This document shows, piece by piece, positions 1-11,116 of a stretch of 64,000 bases of DNA. The number at the start of each line of letters is the position of its first letter. Within the stretch, counting starts at the first letter, position 1. The stretch comes from Fratercula arctica (Eukaryota; Chordata; Aves; Charadriiformes; Alcidae). The DNA is taken from assembly GCA_947846985.1 (NCBI GenBank), contig CANTUZ010000002.1, forward strand, positions 11,577,587 to 11,641,586, in the 5' to 3' direction. The notes beneath the pieces are model-generated. The model made no database searches, was not told the origin of the DNA, and worked only from the letters and a program-made list of their open reading frames with translations. A program made the translations under genes and the position numbers.

Positions 1-490
1 AGAAACCTCATACAAGTATTCTGCCACTGTAACATCAACTGCACAGTAATAATTTCATGATGAGGACTTCAATATCTTCAAATCTACCACAGATACCCTA
101 AAACAAAGAAACCAAAGCAAGCAGATTTACCCGAACTCAAGGAAGTGGGCCTTTTCCCAGTTAGTTCCTTAAAATTCCTCATGCTAATCTCACATTATTT
201 ATGGAAAACACTGTGTAATAAAAACATGCAGCCTTTCAAGTCCAGGAAAGGAGCATTCCTTAAAGAAAAATCACACTGATTAAAGAGTAATGTTTTATTA
301 AATATATATCTATAATACTATACTAGTAGAAATGCAGACCTTACATTACACGTTTTGAAACAAGAGAAAGTATAGAAAACATGGCATAATGTGTGTTAGT
401 AAAGCAGTGTGCCATACTACCAAGCAAGACATGCTGGAAGTACGCAAGAGATACCCGTGACAAAAGGGTATCCATCAGAATATAACTTAC
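1..490 (-). other. ESYT2: Intron 13 (5' part only)
   Basis: Intron sequence downstream of exon 13. It opens with a strong donor (gtaagt on the minus strand, at 490-485). I see no further exon in the remaining sequence down to position 1. It is plain AT-rich DNA with no repeat that I recognise. Confidence 0.85.
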
Positions 491-586
491 AGGCAGGTTT
501 CTTGCTGAGTCCAAATACAGAATAAGCAATGCAGAAGAAAGCCCATCGTTGGCTTGGTCTTTATCAGCTCTAATGCTTGTTAGCAC
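491..586 (-). CDS. ESYT2: ESYT2 exon 13: C2A-C2B linker and start of C2B
   Basis: This exon has 96 bp, 32 codons, phase 0 at both ends. It encodes VLTSIRADKDQANDGLSS followed by ALLILYLDSARNLP. The first half is the short acidic linker after C2A, and ALLILYLDSARNL is the first beta strand and loop of C2B. Acceptor ttttggtttag lies just above 586 and donor gtaagt just below 491. The frame stays open into the intron for about 49 further codons, but the donor and the family match end the exon at Pro. In mammals an alternatively used segment is inserted right after this LP position (from memory). No such exon is visible in the remaining 490 bp. Confidence 0.96.
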
Positions 587-647
587 CTAAACCAAAAACA
601 TACTGTAAGCCTTTCTGAAAATCAAATAATATTATTCCCTGCTTACT

Positions 648-720
648 GCAGGGGGGTTGGACTAGATGACCTTTAAAGGTCCCTTCCAATCCAACACATT
701 CTATGATTATATGATTCTAT
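648..720 (+). mobile_element. CR1 LINE 3'-end fragment
   Basis: The text ggttggactagatgacct followed by ttaaaggtcccttccaatcc and ending in attctatgattatatgattc is the hallmark 3' terminus of a CR1 LINE, with its short ATTCTATG-like tail repeats. Only about 70 bp of the 3' UTR are present, so this is a heavily 5'-truncated copy. It lies antisense to ESYT2. Confidence 0.85.
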
Positions 721-1131
721 TATTTCTGTCCCGTTCCGGAAAAATATTTTAAAAATACCTCCCAAAATGCAAACATTCACAAATGCACACTATGAAGCGT
801 AAGAAGTAAGTTTTCAAGACCTGTATAGATACTTCAAACCCATTTTTATGGAAAATTCCATCCTGTTTCCTAATTTTTTTTTTTTAGACTGGACAGACTA
901 CAATATCATATCCAGTTTTATCTCCCAGGCTAATGAAATGTTAGCTGATATCCTCAAACCATAAAATTGAGTGAAAATAAGAGGACAACAAAAGCATTTT
1001 AAAATGCCATGCCACAAGAGTACGTTGACAGTTATGACTGGTTTCAGATGTTTAAAGACAAACAGCTTGGAATAAAGTTACAGGTTTATCCAAATTCACA
1101 ACAGCTAGAGAATTAAATTTCTAATATACTT

Positions 1132-1230
1132 AAAAAAAAAAGAACCCCACAAACAAACAAAAAAACCCAAACAAAACAAGAACAACCCAACGAACCCCAC
1201 AACACCCACAACAAAAAACATCCCACAACA
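1132..1230 (+). repeat. A/C-rich low-complexity tract
   Basis: About 100 bases made almost only of A and C (A runs interrupted by CCC, CAC and CC). It starts with an 11-base A run. It could be a decayed poly(A)/simple repeat. On the transcribed sense strand it reads as a T/G-rich tract just downstream of exon 13's upstream neighbour, within 40 bp of the exon 12 donor. Confidence 0.7.
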
Positions 1231-1268
1231 ATTAAGATTAGGATAAAAGTAATGTGTTCATTTCATAC

Positions 1269-1358
1269 CTTGTCTAGATTTTCAGCTGTTGGCATCAATG
1301 TGAGCCATTCCAGTTTTAAATGCAATTTCCCTTTGGACACTTCATCCAAAGTAAACCA
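1269..1358 (-). CDS. ESYT2: ESYT2 exon 12: end of C2A
   Basis: This exon has 90 bp, 30 codons, phase 0 at both ends. It encodes WFTLDEVSKGKLHLKLEW then LTLMPTAENLDK. The WFTL...GKLHLKLEWLTL pattern is the closing beta-strand pair of a C2 domain. The acceptor side reads cttaacttttag before TGG, and the donor is gtatga. It joins exon 11 (ending LLDE) to give LLDEWFTL, as in known E-Syt2 proteins. The SK and TAEN residues are species-type differences in loop and linker positions. Confidence 0.96.
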
Positions 1359-2040
1359 CTAAAAGTTAAGCAAAGTAATGTGAAATAATCTGACACCAAA
1401 CAAATACATGATTGCAATTGCCTCTTTAGGACATTTAGGAAATGCTAAACTCTACTGGAAATCTCATAGAGCTGAAGTCTGCATAACCGGAAAAGATCTA
1501 AATCATTGTTTAAAATTTCCTATTTCACACTAAATATTACGACATAGAATAACAAAAACAGCCACGCAAACCTCTATGTTATACAGTAAAAGCATTTTTA
1601 AAATATCAAGAGAATTCTTTAAGTTCTGTAAAGATGGCCTGGAAATACAAACCCTGCGTAACATACTTCTTTAACAATACATAAGATCTAATAACAATCT
1701 CTCTTACATATAGGACAAAAATTAGTCTGCTAAGTATAACAATAATTAAACTGGGTAATTAACTATTCTCCTGCAAGAAAAAGCTCTCACCAAATATATG
1801 TTACTGCTTTTTGCATTTACATACTAGTAATCTTAAAACCCCAAGAAGAAGAATGGCATTATTCTTCAGATTTCACCGATTCAGATATCCCTTAAACCAG
1901 TGTACTGGTCATCAAGGAATCTATTTCTATAGCATTAAGGCTATTCATGCACATACAGGAACTATCCCCAGGAAAAAAAAATAATAATACAAGAACAACA
2001 ACATATGGGGTTTTAAAACCAAAACTTCCTGAACACTTAC
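1359..2040 (-). other. ESYT2: Intron 11
   Basis: A 682-bp AT-rich intron with minus-strand donor gtaagt and acceptor ag. By coincidence it has the same length as intron 12. No repeat or RNA gene was recognised. Confidence 0.9.
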
Positions 2041-2089
2041 CTCATCTAGAAGACGCTCCTTTTCAACTTCAATTAAATCTATCATCAAA
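2041..2089 (-). CDS. ESYT2: ESYT2 exon 11: C2A beta strand 7 region
   Basis: This 49-bp exon supplies one base that completes the Ser codon split with exon 10, then 16 codons: LMIDLIEVEKERLLDE. This is the short amphipathic segment of C2A after the Ca2+-binding DEDPDKDD loop. It is unchanged from the vertebrate E-Syt2 sequence as I recall it. The acceptor is cttttttgtag and the donor gtaagt. The exon is too short to be found by ORF length. Splice sites and phase (2 in, 0 out) support it. Confidence 0.95.
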
Positions 2090-3394
2090 CTACAAAAAAG
2101 AAAAGGAAAAAAAATAAATCAGTATTTTCGCCAAGAATAAAAAAATTTAATACAGAACTCAAATCCCACCCTGTGCTTGCTGAGTATCCAGGCTTCCACT
2201 GAGATCAAAAGAGCAGAATACTATTTATTTTAGCCCCTAAGAGAGGAAGAAGTAGGGAATGAAATGGCTAAACGATGATGAATACAGGATAACAGAAAAT
2301 ATACCTATACTAGAGCCCATTTTGTAGCTACAAGGGCAACTGGCACAATATAGGTCACATACGTACGACCAAACTCTCAGAGCAGTGACTACATCCAAAC
2401 TACCCACTGGAAATAGCCCCTGGACATATGCTATGACCAAACTCATGCTTTGGCATTGTCTGGAAGAGTGCTAGTTCACACAAGCTAAAAATGTACCAGG
2501 GAACCTACTAAAAATTAAACAGGGCAGACAACTGCATGCCAGTGCACGAACATTTGTCATGGCTTTTTATTTTATTAGTACTGATGTACACATTATGCCA
2601 CTTTCCCCCCCCCCCGCCACTTCAGTGTAAGATTAGGGAAGTGCAAAGAAAAGAAGCCTTTGTACTACCTACTTCTTTATTTTAATGAGAAGAGAAGTAG
2701 GTACTGTTGCTCCTGTTAACAGAGAAGGAGCTGGAAAGATAAGGGAGTTCTACTCTGTATGGAAAGCAACAATGGGAAGCTCCAAAACTCTGCAAGAAAT
2801 AAAGGTGACAAATTACTGGAGAAAGAACCTGACTAAAACCCTGAAATGTTTCTGGGTAAACACTAAAGGTAGGCCTATGGAATCTATGAGTGAGTAATGT
2901 TTGCGAAAGCATTACAGCAAATTCATTTCTTTTCAATCAAATAGTTAAGATAAGCTCTCAGAGAAAAATAAACTGTGAGATAGCCATTTAAAAACTATGA
3001 AGATGAAGAAGATACACAGCTATAAAACTATATTAACTTTGTATAAAGGAACAATTAAGACAGTGCTGCTTACAAAAGCAGGTAGGGTACAATTACTAAA
3101 AAAACCCACCTTTTTTTTTTCTGGGTACCCACAATACTTACCTTTTTTAAAAAAAAATATATAGAGATGTGTATATAGACTCAAACACATTTTTATATGC
3201 ATATATTTACAGATATTAAGTAACTCAGGAACAACTTACTACCACCATTTTGAAAAGATCACGAATTTATAAATATAGTAATATGGCAGAACTACAACTG
3301 CAATAAAATGCAAAAAGAAAAAAACCCAACATGATTACATCAAAATATTTCACCTCTTTTCAATACCAACAAGCATATTCTCCCTAACATTTAC
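2090..3394 (-). other. ESYT2: Intron 10
   Basis: A 1305-bp intron with donor gtaaat and acceptor gtag. It contains a C11 run (2605-2615). The short ORFs near 2.7-2.9 kb have no family resemblance and lie between real exons of the same gene, so they are treated as chance. Confidence 0.9.
2605..2615. repeat. C11 homopolymer
   Basis: A run of eleven C on the plus strand in intron 10, i.e. G11 in the ESYT2 pre-mRNA. It is a mononucleotide tract and probably length-variable. Confidence 0.9.
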
Positions 3395-3477
3395 CTTCCA
3401 AGGAAGTCATCTTTATCTGGATCTTCATCAAAGAGCTCAATCTCTAGCTCCTGTCCTGGATGTTCATATACTAAGGC
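3395..3477 (-). CDS. ESYT2: ESYT2 exon 10: C2A Ca2+-binding loop 3
   Basis: This exon has 83 bp: 27 codons plus AG, with the Ser codon completed in exon 11. It encodes ALVYEHPGQELEIELFDED then PDKDDFLG. The DEDPDKDDF segment is the acidic Ca2+-coordinating loop 3 of C2A, with all the Asp/Glu positions present. That suggests the C2A Ca2+ site is intact (inference). Acceptor ctgtacttccag precedes GCC, and the donor is gtaaat. It joins exon 9 (NEVYE) to give NEVYEALVYEHPG. Confidence 0.97.
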
Positions 3478-3884
3478 CTGGAAGTACAGTAAGAGGGCAC
3501 CGTCAATGGTAAAACTAACTAGCTTTGTTAAATGGCATAGTCACAGTAAAACATTGAACGACAGTCCCTTTGTGTATTAAAACGTATCAATAAGGAAACG
3601 CTTTAAAAAAGATGCAATTTAATGAGTAGAGCAAGTGTAAGAGCTTTTGAGATGCAATTTGCTAATGTTGGCTTTAAGAGACAAAACTGCTTTTCAGAAC
3701 TACTGATGCTTAGTTTAGACAAAAGAAGTATATACATCAATGGAGAGTTTCTGTTTTGTTACAGAACTTTGGGCTTTTAGAGGGAGACATCAAGAAGCTC
3801 CTCAAGGAAGTCCCCAGAGTTATCTTCTTTAACAAAAGAAGCTTTAGAAGACAACACACAGCAATGTATTTTTATTGATTATAC
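3478..3884 (-). other. ESYT2: Intron 9
   Basis: A 407-bp intron, the shortest in the window, with donor gtataa and acceptor ttccag. Nothing else was recognised in it. Confidence 0.92.
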
Positions 3885-4061
3885 CTCATAAACTTCATTC
3901 CATTTTGGATTGAGATTTTCTTTGATGACCTTGCTTTGGAAAATCTGGTTGCCCACACGGATAATTCCATAAGGATCCGACTTTCCTTTGACAATCCCTT
4001 TTAGGTAAGTATCTTTCCCCTCCAGGTCCTGAGCTTCAATAAAGTGTATCCTTAGAACACC
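3885..4061 (-). CDS. ESYT2: ESYT2 exon 9: first half of C2A
   Basis: This exon has 177 bp, 59 codons, phase 0 at both ends. It begins GVLRIHFIEAQDLEGKD, continues TYLKGIVKGKSDPYGIIR and ends VIKENLNPKWNEVYE. The features are classic C2: the opening beta strand with IEAQDL, Ca2+-binding loop 1 with Asp in KSDPYG, and the LNPKWNE strand. Acceptor ctttttcag precedes GGT, and the donor is gtataa. It follows directly on the last SMP residues (FPIPK, exon 8), so this exon border is also the SMP/C2A domain border. Confidence 0.98.
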
Positions 4062-4668
4062 CTGAAAAAGGAAAAAATGAGTTTATGTAGTAATCTGTGC
4101 CATCACAATTTATGCACTGTGCGTTCTATAACTTCCGTTGCGATTTCCTTAACATGAAACTTAGTTTGGACACACTGTAAATGGAGGGATATCAATGATG
4201 ACCCACACACACAGCAGACCTAGCACTAAAGAGATTCCTGAAAAGAAAAACTGTTACCAACAACCAGAAACTTGCCAGTTATATCAAGAAATGCCATGCT
4301 ACTGGAAGTCAGCAGCAATAAGTAGTAACAACTTTCAAGGGAAGAGCACTACCAATACTTTGCAGTGATAATATGAAACGTGTTACTTAATTTTTTAGTC
4401 TCTCCAGTTGAACTGTATTTTAACAAGTAATATGTTTAAGATTCCAGACAAACAAAAAAATCCTTCTTGGCATTATTATGAAACTTTAACTCCACAGAAA
4501 TTATTTATAAATTAAATCAATCATTTCAAGTGACTGTATTCACAATAACTTGTACTACTGCAATAACTATATTTAGAAATTCACACAGATGTGCAAATCT
4601 TTAACAGTTATTACTACTACAGAAAAAACTAAATACCAAACCATTAGTATTAACAGAAACATACTTAC
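4062..4668 (-). other. ESYT2: Intron 8
   Basis: A 607-bp AT-rich intron between the SMP and C2A coding exons. Donor gtaagt, acceptor ctttttcag. Nothing else was recognised. Confidence 0.92.
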
Positions 4669-4789
4669 CTTTGGTATAGGAAACCGCAACTGAGCAATCT
4701 GCACTTCGCTGACAAGGGGGACTGTAATTCTATTTGGAAGGACCAGGTAGTTGGATATTATATCCAATATTATTGTATCTGATAAGCCA
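4669..4789 (-). CDS. ESYT2: ESYT2 exon 8: C-terminal SMP segment
   Basis: This exon has 121 bp. One base completes the Asn codon split with exon 7, then come 40 codons: GLSDTIILDIISNYLVLP, NRITVPLVSEVQIAQL and RFPIPK. It is the C-terminal end of the SMP barrel and its exit into C2A. Acceptor ttctccaacag precedes T-GGC, and the donor is gtaagt. A cryptic-looking tatcag 12 bases inside the exon would also be an AG, but the split-Asn phase and the conserved GLSD favour the outer one. Confidence 0.96.
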
Positions 4790-4970
4790 CTGTTGGAGAA
4801 AATAATCCTTAGTCACTTCGCGAGAATTAAACACATGTTATGTCACACTAATATACTCCTTTTGCTGCTTAACATCCTAAATGAAGAAAACATTTGCCTT
4901 TTGGGGAAGGTAGAAGACATCTGGTTTTTAAACACTTTTTTTGTAAAATAAAGGATTCTTGTGAAAATGG

Positions 4971-4985
4971 CCACCAGGTGGAAGC
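4971..4985 (+). promoter_or_regulatory. Possible CTCF-core-like motif
   Basis: The bases ccaccaggtggaagc fit the CTCF core consensus (CCASYAGRKGGCRSY, from memory) at all but one position, where A replaces C after the GG. It lies in intron 7, 182 bp from exon 8. A single motif of this quality occurs by chance, so this is a weak call. Confidence 0.25.
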
Positions 4986-5896
4986 AGCTGACACTGAATA
5001 GCAGAAACCACAGAGATGAATAAAAAGTTCTCATTTCCCTGCCACCACCAAGTTCCCCCCTTACCCTCCCCCTTTTAAAAGCCACCCAGGGTAAAAGGAT
5101 GTTGCGTAAGTTTTCTTGCCTGCATTGCATATAACCCAGCAGATGTTAACTGTTAATCTACTTTTATATTTCAATAATGATTTAACTGTCCCTGAAAGTT
5201 TGGCTAACCATGCCCATATTGTTATGAAACAAGTTGCCCTCTTGATCTGGGAGGACCATCATTTAAAACAGAAACAAAGAAAAGCTCAGCTTGTGGCTGA
5301 GCAAAATGTAGCCTAGGGAAGCAAAACAGGTTTTGTTCTGGCAAAAAGGGAGTGGCAGTATGATCCCACTGGTAATGAATCATTTAAGAAACCCAACCCC
5401 ATACTTCCTCACAAACACAGAAAAGAAAAAGATTTCCTAAGCTACGAGTTCACCCAGTTTGGGTCTGAACCAACAACAAATCAGTACTTTGTCAGACCAA
5501 CACCACTGGTTACACACATTGCCTACGCTGGCAAAAAGGCAGAACTGGAGTGGCACAATTCACCACGGAAGACAAGTATCAAGGAGGATTTTAGGGGGTT
5601 GTACAAAGGTTCAGAGAGAAAATTATAAAAATACTTGAGATATTCTGAACTTCAGGTGCACTCTCGCTAACGCTGGTGGGAGCTGCTTCAGGGATGAATG
5701 ATTTCTCCCAAAATACACTATGATTTTCCTTTTACAGTCTTTATGATATTAACATGCTGATAATGTCTGATTACTTAGAACATTTTTCAGATTAAGTACT
5801 TGTGTGTAATCACCTTGTGAAGTTTTTCTAAGACTCAGTCTCCGGTTGGGAAGTAGCTCTCACTCAACCGCTAGCATACAAACACAAAAGCTGTGG

Positions 5897-5922
5897 TGAA
5901 ATGTAATATATATTACATTTCA
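5897..5922. repeat. 26-nt perfect palindrome
   Basis: The 13-base arm tgaaatgtaatat is followed immediately by its exact reverse complement, with no spacer. Flanking bases do not extend the symmetry. The sequence could form a cruciform or an RNA hairpin. No flanking target-site duplication or transposon body was recognised. Confidence 0.9.
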
Positions 5923-8900
5923 ATTTGGGAAGAAAATTTCATGGTGAGCAATAAAAATGGTAGAGATGGGTAACAGATTAACCCATTAAATACAATCTGG
6001 CCCATTTCAAATTCACACTGATCTTTCATGCCAGAGATTTGCAACCTGCATCCCCTTGGCTTCCCACTTCCACTGTAAATCCAGATGAACTATGATACAT
6101 GATAGAATATGGCTGACTTTTTAATGGCATCCAGTACAATAGGAACAGAAGAAACTTAAGACTGTATCAAGATCAACAGACAGGTCTGCGCAGACCTCTG
6201 TTTGTTCTCTGAAAGAAGCAACAGTGGACTATGTTAAGATATTCCTCAGAGGAAAAGTTTCCTCTCAACTTCTGTGAGGAGTCTTCATTCCCCTTCCTTT
6301 CTTGCAGAGCTTATCCAAACATATTTATAAATATTTTCATTCTACTTGAACACTGAGCCCTATAAATTTATAGTCTCAGTAGTTCTTAAGACAAGTACTA
6401 CAAGAAGGTAATTACATTATTTGAAAATAAGTAACTCCCTTTATTCATGGTAACATATGTTGCTTTTCAAATTTCTCAGTTCAGTTTTGCTAAACATCAA
6501 ATTTTCAACTTACGTTATGTTAGAATTTCTCTAAAATGAGCCAAGAAAGTAGAACCCATTATTTTTTTAGAGTTGACTTAAAAATTTAAGATAATCATCT
6601 CAAACAGTCTTAACATGAAAAGGAAAACAAAAGATGCTGAGGTGAGGGTAACTACACAAGCAATAATCACACTTTTCAAAATACAAGTCTGATGATGAAT
6701 CTCCAGTAGAGAGATCAGATACGTTTGTTTTCTTCATGCTTTTGTCAGTGTCCCTACTTGGCAAGAAGAGAAAGCTCTGCCTTTAGGCTCAGAAAAGCAC
6801 ATGCCTTAAGAACAGATGATTAATGTAGAAAACTAACTGACCTAGGTCAGAGAAAGCAAATGAGCGGTGCAAGAGGCGCAAAGGTACCTGAGCTGCCTTG
6901 ACAGAAAGGCTATCGTGCTCTTCTCTAGTGTCACACACATTATGAAATAAGCTATAGGCATAACTAAACCTATCCTAGGCTAGCAAAAGGTTCAGAGATT
7001 GCATTCAAATGGAACTACAGGAGATGTCCTTAAATAAGAGAAAGAAACAGCCTGAAGCGCAACAGAGCCCCATCACTTGGAGGATTCACAATCCTTTACA
7101 CTAGGACCAAACCCCAACTCTGTGATTCCAAAGGTCAGTCTCACAATTTTATCCCAACATAGATGCTTGAAGTTCATTAAAACATCTGAGAAATTAATGT
7201 CAAAAATGAACCAGAATTAATGGAATTTCACAGAATGTTAAACAGAGAAACTGGACTCAAAGGAGGTAGCAGATATTCCATCTGTAAAACAGGGAGCTGA
7301 AAAAGAATACCAAACATCATAACTAAGTAATGAATTAAATGAATTCTAAAACAACATGAGACTTTCAAGCTGTATAAAACTTATCTAACCAAATATTAGC
7401 CAACTGGGATGCTCCCAGGTGGGAAGTATTCTTCATGAATACAACGCAAAAATTACAATCTTTTTTATTATTTTGTTACTTAAACTAAGAGCTCTGATCA
7501 TGGAAAAGAGACAAATCACTGATCAAGGAACAGAGAAAGACGTATCAATTTAAACCCTTATGTTGTTGCATCGTCAATAAAGAGCTTCTTAAGATCATAA
7601 AATTAAGACATTGATTCTAAGTACAATTATTTTTTCAGTTCACAAAAATTAGAAAAGTGTGAAATGCTTCAGATAGTTTATCATAGTAAATACCTTCAAA
7701 AGCTCAATTTCTTCACAGAAAAATAATTGGCAGTTACCCACTCTGTTGTATTGCTCTTTGTTTAGCTCTACTTAATTTTTGGTGACAGAATAAGCAGCTA
7801 TCTTCCTAAGTCACCTTTATTCACCACTGCAGAAACAACGCACCTCTGACTGCACAGAGTATTTTTAACATAGCTCAAGCAACTATAACAGAATTCACCT
7901 TCCCATCATCCGCTTTCCCTCCTGACCGCACTTTAGTATTCTCACAACCTGGCTCCTCCTCACAGAGATTTTAATTCCACTCCTCCGTAAGCTATACTAA
8001 TGATGGAATTCGAAATTACTTTTGTGTCTTTCTCCTTGTGGAGTCATATACGAAGAGCGATGGAAGGTGTCAACAGCTAACAGGGAAGCTTCCAGCAGCA
8101 AATGCAGAAATTCATTTAGCTGAAGACATTTGCATACAGAATACAAATAAGTAGTTTAGTGTGCAGCCAACAGCTGCAGGATGGAAAAGGAGTGGCAGTT
8201 CATCACTGTTTATAACAACTACAATATGTCAAGCTGTCCTACCAAAATATACAATCTATCTATACAGATAAGAAAAATAAATACAGCACTGAAGAAATCT
8301 CTTGGAAAGGCAGAGCATGAGTCACCTCAGTTACAGTTACTATAGAAACTATACCACATGTAGATGGCACCATTATATGCATATGTGGCCAAGCTCGGTT
8401 GCTCTGGAAACCATAAACGAGATATTTAGCGAGACTTTGTTTACATCTGAGGTTTTGTGTTCGTAGTCAGGAAAATAAGTAGCATGATATGAATCTCAAG
8501 AAGCCTAGTAAGCTTAAGTACTAAACGTAATTTATTAGTGTTATGTCAAAAGAGCAAATTGTTACTCAGGAGCTGTATTTTGAAAGCCATTTTCTCACTC
8601 ATCAAGGAAAGCCCTTTCCTGGGAGGCAGTCTTTAGCAGGCTTGAAACATAAGCAGTTCTTGCAGCCATTAACCTACTTAACTTAAAAGTTGTAATTTCA
8701 AACTGTTCAACTGGGATTCCATGGAATGACTTCACATGTCTAAGTAAAACAAAACCTTTCAGGCATGCAACTGAGCACTAAAGGATTAATTTAATACCTA
8801 AATTCAAACTCTTGTTTTTAAACAATAAAAAATAATTCTGTAGTCAGCCAACTCTTGAGAGTACAGGATCCAACAAAAGAACCAGACACAAAATTCAAGC

Positions 8901-9624
8901 GTGTATCAGATCTGCCATTATCCCCTCAGCCATCGTCTCAATATTAAAAAGCCCCTGGGTAACTATTACAACTTGATAATTATGAATATATTCATGGGGA
9001 TTTAGCCTTATTAGGATCGCAATGATTCAAAGAAGCTTGGTTTCCACCTCTGCTCCTGCTTTTTTCTTTGAGGTTTTATCATGTACTATTTTGAAAAGCT
9101 CTGAATAAGCCAAGCATATTTTTCTAGTTATATTTTTGCTACTCTATTTGACCTTCATATAATAAACTGAAAGCTTCAAAAGTAAGTACTTGAAGGGATA
9201 AGAAAGGTATTTCTAACTACCTTTACACAAGCAACTAAAGATGTATCGGCATACAAAGCCATAAACCGAGACGTTGTCAGCCCACTGGTGTGAAAAATAA
9301 GGCTCTCTGTCTTTCTGTTGTCCTAGGAGATGGAAGATAGGAAATCCACAAGATTCTGGGAACATGAAAAGGCTGAGAACACTAAAAAAGCGAAATAAAA
9401 ATTATTTTTGCAAAGTGTTTTTAGTAAGACCTACTAGATATACTTTTAATGTACTTCCACTTGCAGTGAAATCACTACCTTCTGCATATTGAGCCATTTT
9501 ATATACTTCTAAATTAGATATAACTGCTCAGAGTAATTTAACAAATTATTTAGCTGGTGGTCTTTGGATTTTCTGGAGTTTATTGGGGTGAAGAAATATC
9601 AAGCACTGCTTTACATATACTCAC

Positions 9625-9680
9625 TTCAGTCCCGGAACATCCAGAAGATTGGTCAGTCCTGTCCAGTTAATTTCCAAAAG
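9625..9680 (-). CDS. ESYT2: ESYT2 exon 7: SMP segment
   Basis: This exon has 56 bp: 18 codons plus AA, with the Asn codon completed in exon 8. It encodes LLEINWTGLTNLLDVPGL. The LEINWTG...LLDVPGL block is characteristic of the E-Syt SMP domain. Acceptor aattcacag and donor gtgagt border it. It is isolated between an 18.2-kb intron and a 4.8-kb intron. Identification rests on the peptide, the splice sites and a perfect phase fit on both sides. Confidence 0.95.
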
Positions 9681-11116
9681 CTGTGAATTACAGAGAAAAG
9701 AAGGGAAGAAAAAAAAAACAAAAGAAAGAAAAAAGAAAAGCAACTTAGAATTCATAAAACTGAAGAAATAAACCTGATCACTATAGATTCTGATCAGTTG
9801 AGAGTTAATAATCAGTTTCCAGGATTTTCTTAAACAGAAAACCGAAACCTCTTCTGTCCTAAGTAATTTTTAGCCACGGTTTTTAAAACAGAGTTATAAA
9901 AACAACTCTCTATCCTCTTATCCACCCTTTCACACAAACATATAAATACACGTATACATAGTATCTACTACATACAACCAATATCAAATAACAAAATATG
10001 GTCCTATTTTCTGGAGAAGTCTTCTCATATTCACCATAGACCTGTTACAGATGAACAGTCACCAACATGAATTTACAAAGTATAATAAGCTGATGAACAA
10101 ACCCGTTTGAGACCAGGAAGATAAGAGATCTAGAAGACATAACCAATGGAAAGAATGAGGATTGGGATTAAGAAGGTGGAAGGAGGACATCATAACAGTT
10201 TGCAAACACAAAGGAGGCTGTTTTCAATGACAAAGAGACAAATTTATTTTACCACTGATGCAGTAAAAGAGAAAGGTATCAACAGGATTAAGTATTGAAG
10301 TGAGAAAAATCCTCAGAAATAATTAATAGGGATAACTCATTGCTAGACCATATATACTTCCTCCACTGGAAATCTTTACAGAATATTAGACCTACAAATG
10401 CTATAAAGGTACTTACTGTGTTTCAGGGCTGCTGGCATTAACAACTAATTTCTAATTTCCTTTTCAATCCTATAATCTTCTAATTCCAGATAACAAAACT
10501 AATGGAACTGAGTTTCCTTATCTCCCTTCTCACTGAAAACGCTCTATTAACTGCATAGAAGTTAATTGAATATAAGCAACAAGCAAATCTAAACCCACTG
10601 AACTACCACCATGCTTCCAAATCCAAATAATCCAATCTAAGAACAACTGCACAAAAAGTTAAAAGGATTTTGAGATTCCCCAGTTAAGAAACTAATTGTG
10701 ATTGTTCAGCCAAATGCTGAAATAAAACTACAAATCTCTACAAGAACGTGTGTTGAATCATGCCACAAACAGGTAAGAATAATCACCCTACATTAATTTT
10801 CCCTTACAAAAAAAGCACATACTATTCTTTTATAAAGGATCTATTAATAGTTTATTTAGTGATTTCCTTTGTGAATACTTCGACTAAAGACAACACCTAA
10901 TACCTTTACTTACATAAGGAGCACTGTTAATATACTTTTGTAATGGTGGCACAATATTTCAACAATGTTTATCTATGAAGCACCTAGGTAACCTGTAACA
11001 AACCATTAAGCAGAAAAAAAATAATTATTCTTTCAACAGAAAAGGTAGTTAGATTTAACAACCGAGTATTCCAAAACAAAAGGCAAGACATATCACGGGA
11101 TGTACTGAAGAATCTA

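Larger units (their letters stand above)
587..1268 (-). other. ESYT2: Intron 12
   Basis: A 682-bp intron with minus-strand donor gtatga and an ag acceptor. It contains a short CR1 3' end (about 648-720) and an A/C-rich simple stretch (1132-1230), listed separately. No other structure is seen. Confidence 0.9.
4790..9624 (-). other. ESYT2: Intron 7
   Basis: A 4835-bp AT-rich intron with donor gtgagt after exon 7. It holds a 26-nt perfect palindrome (5897-5922) and a CTCF-like motif (4971-4985). I see no transposon or RNA gene and no exon-like open block with family similarity. Confidence 0.9.

Noticed and set aside
4573..4668. Extension of the exon 8 reading frame past PIPK (VSMFLLILMVWYLVF...)
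   Set aside because: It is read-through into intron 8. The consensus donor gtaagt and the join to GVLRIHF in exon 9 end the exon at 4669.
4751..4951. Plus-strand ORF beginning MDIISN, apparently echoing exon 8
   Set aside because: The similarity arises because this part of exon 8 (ggatattatatcc) is nearly palindromic. The plus-strand frame has no other resemblance to ESYT2.
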